From: Bacteroidota bacterium
Lineage (GTDB): Bacteria; Bacteroidota; Bacteroidia; Bacteroidales; CAJPTX01
Assembly (NCBI GenBank): GCA_002748015.1
Contig: PDRH01000047.1
Span: 1 to 33,411, forward strand
Length of the DNA stretch: 33,411 bases
Direction of reading: 5' to 3'
Part shown: piece by piece, positions 23,048 through 30,656 of the stretch
Layout of the letters: every line of letters starts with the position of its first letter
How positions within the stretch are numbered: the stretch's first letter is position 1
Program-made: the position numbers and the translations under genes
The notes under the pieces: model-generated
Seen by the model: only the letters and a program-made list of their open reading frames with translations
What the model was told of the DNA's origin: nothing
The model's database searches: none

Positions 23048-24559
23048 ATGAGTTCTACGCTAGGTGCAATACTGCTGTTCGGCTACTTCGGGGTGCTTTT
23101 CCTCATCTCGCGGCTGACCGGCCGGAATGCGAGCAATACGACCTTCTTCCGGGGCAACCGCACCGCCCCGTGGTGGGCCATAGCCTTCGGGATGATAGGC
23201 ACCTCCCTCTCGGGGATAACCATGATCAGCGTACCGGGGTGGGTGGAGACTACCGGCATGGGCTACATGCAGATGGTGCTGGGCTACGTAGTGGGCTACT
23301 ACATCATCGCCTATGTGCTCCTCCCGGTGTACTACCGCCTACAGCTACCGAGCATCTACTCCTACCTCTCGGACCGCTTCGGGCGTATTAGCTATGCGAC
23401 GGGGGCCAGCTTCTTCATCCTCAACCGCACGATTATCGCTTCGCTCCGCCTGTTCGTTGTGGCCTCGGTGCTGCACGGGCTGGTATTCTCGGCCTGGGGC
23501 GTCCCCTTCTGGTCGAGCGTTGTAATCTCGCTGGCGCTGATCTGGGTGTACACGCATAGGGCGGGGATACAGACCATCATCTGGACCGATAGCTTCCAGA
23601 CGCTGGTCATGTTCCTCACGGTGATCATCTCGCTGGTGTACGTATGCAGCGCATTGGACTTCGGCCTGCTGGATGCCATCGCGGCCATCCGCGACCATGC
23701 TAACTCCCGGATGTTCTACCTGGACGACTGGAAGAGCCCGCAGTTCTTCGTGAAGCAGTTCCTGACGGGGGCCTTCATCCCGGTGGTGATGACGGGCCTG
23801 GACCAGGATATGATGCAGAAGAACCTGGCATGCCGCACGCTGAAGGATGCGCAGAAGAACATGGTAACCTACGGCTACGGCTTCATCCCCATCAACCTGC
23901 TGCTGCTATCGCTGGGCGTGCTGCTGGTAATCCTGGCTGGACAGCTTGGGATAGCCCCGCTGCCCGCTGCCGACAAGCTCTACCCGACGCTAGCGACCGG
24001 TGGCTACCTCCCGAGCGTTGTGGGGGTGGTCTTTACCCTGGGGGTAATCGCTGCGGCCTACTCCTCGGCGGACTCGGCGCTGACGGCCCTCACCACCTCT
24101 GTAACGATTGATATCCTACGCATACCGGTAGACCAGGAGGCGAAGGTAAAGCGCGTCCGCCTCATGGTGCACGCGGCGATGTCTGTAGCCATGGTGGTGA
24201 TCATACTGCTCTTCAAGGCGCTGGACAGCGGCTCGGTAATCGGTACGCTCTTCACGTCGGTGAGCTACCTGTACGGCCCGCTGCTGGGGATCTACGCCTT
24301 CGGCCTGTTCACGCACTGCAAGACGCGGGAGTGGGCGGTGCCGGTGGTGGCCATCGTCTCGCCGGTGGTCTGCTGGCTCCTGCGGGGCTGGCTTCTGAGC
24401 GCATACGGCTACAGCCTGGGCTACGAGGTGCTAATGCTCAACGGGGGCTTGACCTTCGGGCTACTATGGCTGCTGAAGGGGGAGGGGCACTTCGAGGACA
24501 ACCGTCTCCAGCGGCGGAGTACGGCGGAGGCGCCGGAGGCCGCAAAGGGTAATATCTAG
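23048..24559 (+). CDS. Sodium:solute symporter family transporter
   Basis: This 503-residue inner-membrane protein of the SSS family drives solute uptake with sodium. About 13 membrane helices are visible (for example LGAILLFGYFGVLFLISRL, VILLFKAL, EVLMLNGGLTFGLLWLLKG). The signature region AAAYSSADSALTALTTSVTIDIL in helix 8 or so carries the Ser/Thr residues of the second sodium site. GNRTAPWWAIAFGMIGTSLSGITMISVPGWV near the N-terminus is typical of Bacteroidetes members. The substrate cannot be read from sequence; relatives carry sugars, sialic acid or organic acids. The gene has its own promoter and structured leader and is followed after 77 bases by a separate unit. Confidence 0.9.
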   Translation: MSSTLGAILLFGYFGVLFLISRLTGRNASNTTFFRGNRTAPWWAIAFGMIGTSLSGITMISVPGWVETTGMGYMQMVLGYVVGYYIIAYVLLPVYYRLQLPSIYSYLSDRFGRISYATGASFFILNRTIIASLRLFVVASVLHGLVFSAWGVPFWSSVVISLALIWVYTHRAGIQTIIWTDSFQTLVMFLTVIISLVYVCSALDFGLLDAIAAIRDHANSRMFYLDDWKSPQFFVKQFLTGAFIPVVMTGLDQDMMQKNLACRTLKDAQKNMVTYGYGFIPINLLLLSLGVLLVILAGQLGIAPLPAADKLYPTLATGGYLPSVVGVVFTLGVIAAAYSSADSALTALTTSVTIDILRIPVDQEAKVKRVRLMVHAAMSVAMVVIILLFKALDSGSVIGTLFTSVSYLYGPLLGIYAFGLFTHCKTREWAVPVVAIVSPVVCWLLRGWLLSAYGYSLGYEVLMLNGGLTFGLLWLLKGEGHFEDNRLQRRSTAEAPEAAKGNI

Positions 24560-24598
24560 GAAATTCGCCTAGCTGGTGGGTTTCCCCCCACGGCCAAC

Positions 24599-24606
24599 TA
24601 TCTTTG
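24599..24606 (+). promoter_or_regulatory. Promoter -7 box of the DUF4421 gene
   Basis: TATCTTTG matches TAnnTTTG and lies 30 bases before the GTG start at 24637. No good -33 box. Confidence 0.5.
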
Positions 24607-24636
24607 CAGGGCGAATCGCTACAGTAAACCAGCTAC

Positions 24637-25614
24637 GTGAAGGGGCCTATCCGCTTTGTTGCTTTGTCCGCCTTGTTCGTGCTTGCGTCCTGGGCCATGG
24701 CTTCGGGGCAGGTCTTCCCGTTCCTAAAGGCTCGGGACACGGCCTACGTGGAGAAGTACCACGAGCTGCTGACCATCCGCCCCTTCGTGCAGGCGCGCTT
24801 TACATCCATCGGGATTAAGGAGGATGACCTCTCGTTCTCGAAGTACTACAAGGCGAATACACCGCTGGCCGTGGGGCTGGGGATAGCCTGGAAGATGATA
24901 GGGATAAGCTACTCAATGGACATCCCCTTCACGTGGGCAGTGGACGATGCGCCAACGCGCTACTTCGACTTCCAGTACCACTACTACGGGCGCTACATCG
25001 TGCTGGATGCCTACGCCATGCGCTACAGGGGGATGTACTCGCAGGAGCGGGAGGACAGCATCTCGTACCAGCCGAAGTTCTACTTTGACCGCTACGGCTT
25101 CCGGGTGAGCTACCTACTGAAGGGGGATGATTTCTCCTACGCGGCGGCCTTCGAGCAGGCCGAGCGGCAGAAGACCATAGCCGTGAGCTTCCCTATGGGG
25201 ATCGGGGGGTACTACCAGCACATATCTCTAAAGCACCCCCAGCTCTCCGACGATGACAGGAATACTGGGCGCTTCCTGGGCGAGGCCTTTGTGGGTATCT
25301 CGGCGGTATGGCCGCTCCCGGGGAAGGCCAAAGGCTGGTTCTTCGCCGGAGAGCTAACCGCTGGAGCATCGCTCGCCTTCCACCGGAATATGCTCAAGGA
25401 TTTTGCGCTGATGTCCAGCTGGCAGACCCGCTTCTCCCTGGGCTACACGGAGCGTGGCTGGAGTCTGGCCACAGTGCTATACTACCATAGCCTGGGGCTG
25501 GTACGCAAGGGAGCGCTGGAGGTGGATGGGCAGAACGGAACCCTGCAACTCGTAGCCAGCTGGCGGATATTCAGGAAGGGTAAGCGACGTAAGGCCCAGA
25601 AGAGCACAGAGTAA
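24637..25614 (+). CDS. DUF4421 family outer-membrane-like protein
   Basis: This 325-residue exported protein has a signal peptide (MKGPIRFVALSALFVLASWA, cleavage near ASGQ) and a body of alternating strands such as RPFVQARFTSIGIK, PLAVGLGIAWKMIGISYSMDIPF and FAGELTAGASLAF, consistent with a beta barrel. YFDFQYHYYGRYIVLDAYAMRYRGMY matches my memory of DUF4421, a Bacteroidetes family of unknown function. The start is GTG at 24637; no ATG is placed before the signal peptide, and it lies about 24 bases after the expected transcription start. The C-terminus is Lys/Arg-rich. Convergent with birA, with a 36-base gap and no clear terminator. Confidence 0.75.
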   Translation: MKGPIRFVALSALFVLASWAMASGQVFPFLKARDTAYVEKYHELLTIRPFVQARFTSIGIKEDDLSFSKYYKANTPLAVGLGIAWKMIGISYSMDIPFTWAVDDAPTRYFDFQYHYYGRYIVLDAYAMRYRGMYSQEREDSISYQPKFYFDRYGFRVSYLLKGDDFSYAAAFEQAERQKTIAVSFPMGIGGYYQHISLKHPQLSDDDRNTGRFLGEAFVGISAVWPLPGKAKGWFFAGELTAGASLAFHRNMLKDFALMSSWQTRFSLGYTERGWSLATVLYYHSLGLVRKGALEVDGQNGTLQLVASWRIFRKGKRRKAQKSTE

Positions 25615-25650
25615 CACTTGCAGACAAATGGTAGCAGAACGGGGGCGTAG

Positions 25651-26418
25651 CTAAGCGATGCAGTGGTTAAGCTCGCGGAAGAGGAAGTTCCGGCGCTGAC
25701 CATCCCTCAGCTCGAGCTGCAGCTGGCCACTAGGGAGTATCCCGACTATCCTCGCCTCTATCCTTTCGCCCGTGGCGTGGATGCTGAAGGGGTGGTAGCC
25801 CTCGCGCCAGAAGAGCTTTGCGAGGTACTCGGCATGGATTTCATCGTGCTCGCTATGCGCCAAACGATCCAGTTGCTTAATGATACGCTCGGCTATACTC
25901 TCGGCAAGCTGGGCGGAATCAACGTGGCTAGCGACCAGCTCATTGAGGCCAATCGCCGGGGGGGCATAGTGCGCAGGCGACTGGGGGCGTGCAGCTATGT
26001 TAAGCCCATAGCCGATAACCGCGCTATGGAGCGCATCCCCCTTAAGGGCGGTGCTGATGAGAAGGCCACATATCTTGCGATTGCTAACGATGATATCATT
26101 GGCCCACTTCACCTGGGCCGACACTCCGAGGGCAGCCAGAGCTTCGCATACAGCCAGCGAGGCCACCTGGTTGAGCACGAAGCTATACTCTGGAGCTACT
26201 GCCTGTGTGCCGTTCGGCCCTGCGGGAATATCCACAATGAGGGAGGCGGTGATATCTCCGGGGAGGGCATCCCATGTATTGCCACGCTGCCCTAGGCCCT
26301 GGGTCTGCTCCTTGGCTACGATGAGCGTCGGGCGTGGAAGCATATCAGCATGCTCGGCGGCGTAGGTATTAGTTGAGCTTGCGGTCTCAAGGATGATGGT
26401 ATGCTGTATTCTTGGCAT
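25651..26418 (-). CDS. birA: Biotin-[acetyl-CoA-carboxylase] ligase
   Basis: Attaches biotin through biotinyl-AMP to carboxylase subunits in the cytoplasm. The 255 residues lack the N-terminal winged helix, so this is the enzyme-only form and not a repressor. The start TASSTNTYAAEH is typical. The biotin loop reads GLGQRGNTW (41-49), where the GRGRxG consensus has lost its first Arg (now Leu42). KWANDI (104-109) replaces the usual KWPND, and Lys115 in RKICGLL is the conserved active-site Lys. The small C-terminal domain ends with ELRDGQRRNFLF. A TACCTTTA box, one base off consensus, lies 22 bases upstream. Confidence 0.92.
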   Translation of the reverse strand: MPRIQHTIILETASSTNTYAAEHADMLPRPTLIVAKEQTQGLGQRGNTWDALPGDITASLIVDIPAGPNGTQAVAPEYSFVLNQVASLAVCEALAALGVSAQVKWANDIIVSNRKICGLLISTALKGDALHSAVIGYGLNIAARPQSPAHYAPPAIGLNELVASHVDSAQLAESIAERIIKQLDRLAHSEHDEIHAEYLAKLFWREGYHPFSIHATGERIEARIVGILPSGQLQLELRDGQRRNFLFRELNHCIA

Positions 26419-26439
26419 AGGGCATGTATTAATTCAGGG

Positions 26440-26447
26440 TAAAGGTA
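26440..26447 (-). promoter_or_regulatory. Possible -7 box of birA
   Basis: TACCTTTA on the minus strand is one base off TAnnTTTG and lies 22 bases before the ATG at 26418. Confidence 0.4.
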
Positions 26448-26614
26448 GCATAAATTCTGGATTCCCCCGTTTTCCCCGCACTGGGCAGCAGGTGGGTGTA
26501 GCCCGCTATTTGAACGCTTTCTATTGAAGGGGTGTATCCTTTTGCCCTATAAGCCATTAAGGGCTGATATATGCTGGTATAGTTGTTAAATGGCGGTAAG
26601 TAATACAAAAGGTT

Positions 26615-26622
26615 TACCTTTG
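26615..26622 (+). promoter_or_regulatory. Promoter -7 box of korAB
   Basis: TACCTTTG matches TAnnTTTG and lies 132 bases before the korA ATG, so the transcript has a leader of about 125 bases. No -33 box is evident. Confidence 0.55.
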
Positions 26623-26685
26623 CCTCGCTTAGCAGCCTTCAAATGCGGCCTGAGCGAGGTAGTGCAGCCGGGATTGGCCGGCTGC
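26623..26685 (+). promoter_or_regulatory. Structured leader of korAB
   Basis: CCTCGCT (26623-26629) can pair with AGCGAGG (26653-26659), and GCAGCCGG (26664-26671) with CCGGCTGC (26678-26685). An upstream AGCAGCC (26631-26637) could compete for the GGCTGC arm. The first stem overlaps the transcription start, so only part of it may be in the RNA. Confidence 0.35.
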
Positions 26686-26753
26686 TGGGAGCTCTGGCTC
26701 TGGCTCTGGGCATGAGTTATTTTGCAATATAAAACTCTAACACATATATAGCT

Positions 26754-28598
26754 ATGAATGCGGCTAAACGCCCGTTAGGGCTGGATGATGTGGTTATCCG
26801 TTTCAGCGGCGATTCGGGTGACGGCATGCAGCTGACGGGTACCCTGTTCTCAGATTCATCTGCGCTACTGGGGAATGGTGTAAGTACTTTCCCGGACTAC
26901 CCGGCAGAGATACGCGCACCGCAAGGGACGATTGGAGGCGTTTCGGGCTTCCAGGTACACGTGGGTAAAGGGCCTGTGCATACGCCCGGTGACTACTGCG
27001 ATGTGCTGGTGGCGATGAACCCTGCAGCCCTGAAGGCCAACGCGAAATGGATGAAGAAGGGGGGGACGATTATCATCGACTCTGACACCTTCATCCAGAA
27101 GTGGCTCCTCAAGGCGGGCTTTACCACGGACGATGTGGTGCAGGAGCTAAGCCTGCAGGACTACACGGTGCTCTTCGCCCCGATAACCGAGATGACGCGC
27201 CAGAGCCTCGAGGGCATGGGCCTGGATATGAAGAGCGTAATGCGCTGCAAGAACATGTTTGCGCTGGGGATGCTCTTCTACCTCTTCGACCGCCCCATGG
27301 AGCATGCCGAGCGCTATTTCGAGACGAAGTTCCGCAAGAAGCCAGAGCTGGTGGAGGCCAATAAGAAGGTGCTGCACGACGGCTACAACTACGCGGAGAA
27401 CACGCATGCCTTTGCCAATACCTACACCATCCCCGCCCTGGAGATGAAGAAGGGTAAGTACCGCAACATCAACGGTAATGTGGCAACCGCATGGGGGCTA
27501 ATCGCTGCGGCCGAGAAGGCGCACCTGCCCCTCTTCTGCGGCTCCTACCCCATCACGCCGGCTACCGATATTCTCGTGGAGCTCTCCAAGCGTAAGGACC
27601 TCGGGGTGAAGACCCTCCAGGCCGAGGATGAGATAGCTGGTATATGCACCTCCATCGGTGCGGCCTTCACCGGTAGCTTTGCGGTTACAACGACCTCCGG
27701 TCCAGGTGTCTCGCTCAAAAGCGAAGCACTAGGACTCGCTGTAATGACCGAGCTGCCACTGGTTGTCGTGAACGTACAGCGCGGGGGCCCCTCCACGGGC
27801 CTCCCAACCAAGACCGAGCAGAGCGACCTTATGCAGGCCCTCTTCGGGCGCAACGGCGAGGCACCGATGGTCATTGTGGCAGCCAAGAGCCCGAGCGACT
27901 GCTTTGACATGGCCTTCCAGGCAGGGCGCATTGCCCTTGAGCGTATGACCCCGGTCATGCTGCTAACGGACGGCTTCATCGCCAACGGCTCTGAGCCGTG
28001 GCTCATACCGAGCATGGTGGACTACCCAGCCATCAACCCACCCATCGCCAAGGCCATACACGATGGCTCGCGCTTCTACCCCTACAAGCGCGATGAGAAC
28101 TACGCTCGCCGCTGGGCCTTTCCTGGGGTGTACGGACTGGAACATCGAGTTGGTGGCCTGGAGAAGCTCGACGTAACTGGGGCAGTATCAACCGATGCAG
28201 AGAACCACCAGCGCATGGTGGATCTCCGTGCGGCGAAAGTGCAGAAGGTCAGCAACATGATACCTAAGCAAACTGTGCTAGGTGCGGCTGATGCCGAAGT
28301 GCTGGTGATCAGCTGGGGTGGCGTATGGGGGCATACCTCCTCGGCCGTTGAGCAGATGATCGCGGAGGGGAAGAGCGTGGCGCTATGCCATATCTCCTAC
28401 ATCAAGCCGCTACCGAGCAACCTGGCCGAGATATTCCGCAACCACAAGAAGCTGCTGGTCTGCGAGCTGAATATGGGCCAGATGGCCAACTACCTCCGTA
28501 TGGAGATACCAGAGTTTGAGTATTTGCAGTTCAACAAGGTGATGGGCCAGCCCTTCAACGTGAATGAGCTGGTGGAGAAGATAGATAGCTACCTATAG
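26754..28598 (+). CDS. korA: 2-oxoacid:ferredoxin oxidoreductase, gamma-alpha fused subunit (2-oxoglutarate type)
   Basis: With KorB it oxidises a 2-oxoacid (probably 2-oxoglutarate) to the acyl-CoA and reduces ferredoxin, a central anaerobic reaction. The 614 residues start with the gamma domain (about 1-190: RFSGDSGDGMQLTGTLFSD, FPDYPAEIRAPQGTIGGVSGFQ) fused to the alpha domain (about 240-614: GSYPITPATDILVELSKRK, TLQAEDEIAGICTSIGAAF, TTTSGPGVSLKSEALGLAV, QRGGPSTGLPTKTEQSDLMQ). This fused order is usual for KorA. It lacks the ferredoxin-like delta domain. korB starts 13 bases later after GGAGGAG. Substrate choice over other oxoacids is inferred from the family resemblance. Confidence 0.93.
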   Translation: MNAAKRPLGLDDVVIRFSGDSGDGMQLTGTLFSDSSALLGNGVSTFPDYPAEIRAPQGTIGGVSGFQVHVGKGPVHTPGDYCDVLVAMNPAALKANAKWMKKGGTIIIDSDTFIQKWLLKAGFTTDDVVQELSLQDYTVLFAPITEMTRQSLEGMGLDMKSVMRCKNMFALGMLFYLFDRPMEHAERYFETKFRKKPELVEANKKVLHDGYNYAENTHAFANTYTIPALEMKKGKYRNINGNVATAWGLIAAAEKAHLPLFCGSYPITPATDILVELSKRKDLGVKTLQAEDEIAGICTSIGAAFTGSFAVTTTSGPGVSLKSEALGLAVMTELPLVVVNVQRGGPSTGLPTKTEQSDLMQALFGRNGEAPMVIVAAKSPSDCFDMAFQAGRIALERMTPVMLLTDGFIANGSEPWLIPSMVDYPAINPPIAKAIHDGSRFYPYKRDENYARRWAFPGVYGLEHRVGGLEKLDVTGAVSTDAENHQRMVDLRAAKVQKVSNMIPKQTVLGAADAEVLVISWGGVWGHTSSAVEQMIAEGKSVALCHISYIKPLPSNLAEIFRNHKKLLVCELNMGQMANYLRMEIPEFEYLQFNKVMGQPFNVNELVEKIDSYL

Positions 28599-28611
28599 TC
28601 GGAGGAGAGTC

Positions 28612-29634
28612 ATGTCGAACATAAAGTATACAGTCAAGGATTTCAAGAGCGACCAGGAGGTACGGTGGTGCCCCGGTTGCGGCGACCATGGCATTCTGAA
28701 CGCCGTCCAGCGGGCTATGCCCCGGATAGCCGAAGAGCATGGGTACGATAAGGCCCGCTTTGCGGTCATCTCCGGCATCGGTTGCTCGAGCCGCTTCCCC
28801 TACTACATGGATACCTTCGGTTTCCATAGCATCCACGGCCGGGCGGCTGCGATTGCCACAGGGGCTAAGGTGGCCAACCCGAACCTGAGCATCTGGCAGA
28901 TCTCGGGCGATGGCGATGCGCTGGCCATCGGTGGCAACCATTTCATCCACGCCATCCGGAGGAACATCGACATCAACATCATCCTCTTCAACAACGAGAT
29001 ATACGGCCTGACCAAGGGGCAGTATAGCCCGACCTCGAAGTGTGGTGCCATCACCAAGACCAGCCCCTTCGGGACGGTGGAGCAGCCCTTCAACCCCGGC
29101 CAGCTGCTGCTCGGGGCCAACGGCAAGTTCTTCGCGCGCTCGCTGGATGTGGACATGGGGCTAACGACGGACATCATGGTTGAGGCGGCACGCCACGATG
29201 GCACGTCGGTGGTAGAGGTGCTGCAGAACTGCGTGATCTTCAACCACGGCATACACAACGACATCACCCACCGCGATCACCGTGCGGACAGAACCATAGT
29301 GCTGAAACACGGCGAGCCGATGGTCTTCGGCAAGGATAGGGATAAGGGGCTCGTGCTGGATGGCTTCAAGCTCCGGGCCGTGGAGATTGGTAAGGGCGGC
29401 TGGGACGAGAAGGATATACTCATCCACGATGCCGAGGAGGAGAACCCCGGTCTGCACATGCTGCTGGTGAGCATGTCCTACCCGGAGCTACCGGTGGCGC
29501 TAGGGGTTATTCGCAACGTTCCCTTCCCGACCTACGACGACCTCGTGCGGGACCAGGTTATAGACGTGGCTGACCACGGGTCAATCCACAACATGGAGCA
29601 GCTACTCAACAGCGGGGATACGTGGGAGATCTAG
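28612..29634 (+). CDS. korB: 2-oxoacid:ferredoxin oxidoreductase, beta subunit
   Basis: The beta subunit binds thiamine diphosphate and a 4Fe-4S cluster. The 340 residues contain WCPGCGDHGILNA with Cys20 and Cys23, a third Cys at 58 (GIGCSS) and a fourth near 207 (LQNCVIFNHG), the usual cluster ligands. The cofactor motif runs from GDGDAL (99-104) to NNEIYGLTKGQ (127-137). Length is normal. GGAGGAG ends 4 bases before the ATG and the gene is co-transcribed with korA. A very strong bidirectional terminator follows. Confidence 0.94.
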   Translation: MSNIKYTVKDFKSDQEVRWCPGCGDHGILNAVQRAMPRIAEEHGYDKARFAVISGIGCSSRFPYYMDTFGFHSIHGRAAAIATGAKVANPNLSIWQISGDGDALAIGGNHFIHAIRRNIDINIILFNNEIYGLTKGQYSPTSKCGAITKTSPFGTVEQPFNPGQLLLGANGKFFARSLDVDMGLTTDIMVEAARHDGTSVVEVLQNCVIFNHGIHNDITHRDHRADRTIVLKHGEPMVFGKDRDKGLVLDGFKLRAVEIGKGGWDEKDILIHDAEEENPGLHMLLVSMSYPELPVALGVIRNVPFPTYDDLVRDQVIDVADHGSIHNMEQLLNSGDTWEI

Positions 29635-29653
29635 CGCAACTGCGCAATCTATA

Positions 29654-29686
29654 CAGAAAAGGCCGGGCGTTGCCCGGCCTTTTCTG
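29654..29686. terminator. Bidirectional terminator between korB and the coiled-coil lipoprotein gene
   Basis: A 15-bp stem (29654-29668 with 29672-29686) with loop GTT; its A-rich left arm gives a T-rich right arm CCTTTTCT on both strands. It serves the convergent genes on either side. Confidence 0.88.
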
Positions 29687-29700
29687 CGTTCCATGCGTGG

Positions 29701-30597
29701 CTACTTAATCACTATCACCAGGAAGTGCGTTACCCGCCAGAACTTCTCCTTGTCCTTGATCTGTAGACCTATCGCTACGCCGTTATCATTCGTGGCGATG
29801 GTATAGCTATCCTGGGGATGCGAGGTTACGACCTCCACCCCCTTCTTCTTATCAACGAAGGGGATAAAATCCGTCTCGGCTATGCTAATGCTGGTGAAGT
29901 AGCCGGGGTTGAAGTCAGCCTTCAGCGTATTGTTACGCCCTATACCGAGGAAGCCGCCCTTGCGCTCTATTATCCCATTCTCCTTTAGCTCCTTCTTCGT
30001 GCCATGGGCATACCATGCCTGGTCCATCCGTCGCCGCTGGTCGTAGACCTCATTGGCCAGCTGCAGGTTGGCCATGCCGGCGGAGTCCAGCGCTAGGCTC
30101 AGGGAGTCGATGTTGAGCTGCAGCACCTCAACGTGGGTCTTCAGCATGCCTATAGTCGAATCGCGCTGGAGTAGCTGGCTACGCATATCATTGAGCATGA
30201 GCTGCAGATGAGACACCTTTATGCTCGAGCTCTGGAGCATCTCCCCCAGGCGGTCAATCGTGCTCATGTTGGAGGTCATTAGCTGATTGATTTCCTCCAT
30301 GTTCTGGGTCACCCTTTCTCGCTTGGTCTCCTCCAGGTCGCCACTCCAGATGTAGCCCATATCGGCGTTGACCAGCCTCTCCTTCTCGGATACCACCTCA
30401 AGGTTCTGCTCTATCTCCGCTAGGGAGGAGAAGAATTCATTGAGCGTAGCCTCCTTCAGGCTATCCGCCCGCTGCAGGGAGTCTACCTGACTCTCCAGCT
30501 CCAGTATCTGCGCATTGGTCTCCTGCCCTCCCTGGCAAGAGTACATAAGGCCAAGAGCCCATACCACAATCCCGAAAAGTAAACCGCACCTCTTCAT
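29701..30597 (-). CDS. Coiled-coil lipoprotein in the mre/PBP2 locus
   Basis: I do not recognise this protein. I choose the ATG at 30597 (298 residues), because it gives a lipobox signal peptide (MKRCGLLFGIVVWALGLMYS, then Cys21) and is preceded by GAGGTGAT five bases upstream. An earlier ATG at 30666 would overlap the PBP2 gene and lacks a signal peptide. Residues about 25-200 are a long coiled coil (ILELESQVDSLQRADSL, HLQLMLNDMRSQLLQRDSTI, LQLNIDSLSLALDSAG). The C-terminal 90 residues (KGGFLGIGRNNTLKADFNPGYF, FWRVTHFLVIVI) look folded and hydrophobic. It follows PBP2 by 59 bases. A role linking the envelope to the elongation machinery is inferred from location only. Confidence 0.7.
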   Translation of the reverse strand: MKRCGLLFGIVVWALGLMYSCQGGQETNAQILELESQVDSLQRADSLKEATLNEFFSSLAEIEQNLEVVSEKERLVNADMGYIWSGDLEETKRERVTQNMEEINQLMTSNMSTIDRLGEMLQSSSIKVSHLQLMLNDMRSQLLQRDSTIGMLKTHVEVLQLNIDSLSLALDSAGMANLQLANEVYDQRRRMDQAWYAHGTKKELKENGIIERKGGFLGIGRNNTLKADFNPGYFTSISIAETDFIPFVDKKKGVEVVTSHPQDSYTIATNDNGVAIGLQIKDKEKFWRVTHFLVIVIK

Positions 30598-30656
30598 ATC
30601 ACCTCGTATTCTTCTATATTCTACATCGTCTGCTACCGACGCACAGACCAAGCCCC

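Larger units (their letters stand above)
26419..26753. other. Intergenic region with the birA and korA leaders
   Basis: This 335-base stretch carries the birA box (26440-26447), the korA -7 box (26615-26622) and a structured korA leader with two stems and a GCTCTG triplicate (26691-26708). I see no further gene or RNA. Confidence 0.5.

Noticed and set aside
25663..26295. Plus-strand open frame of 210 residues
   Set aside because: Antisense to birA, which has all family motifs.
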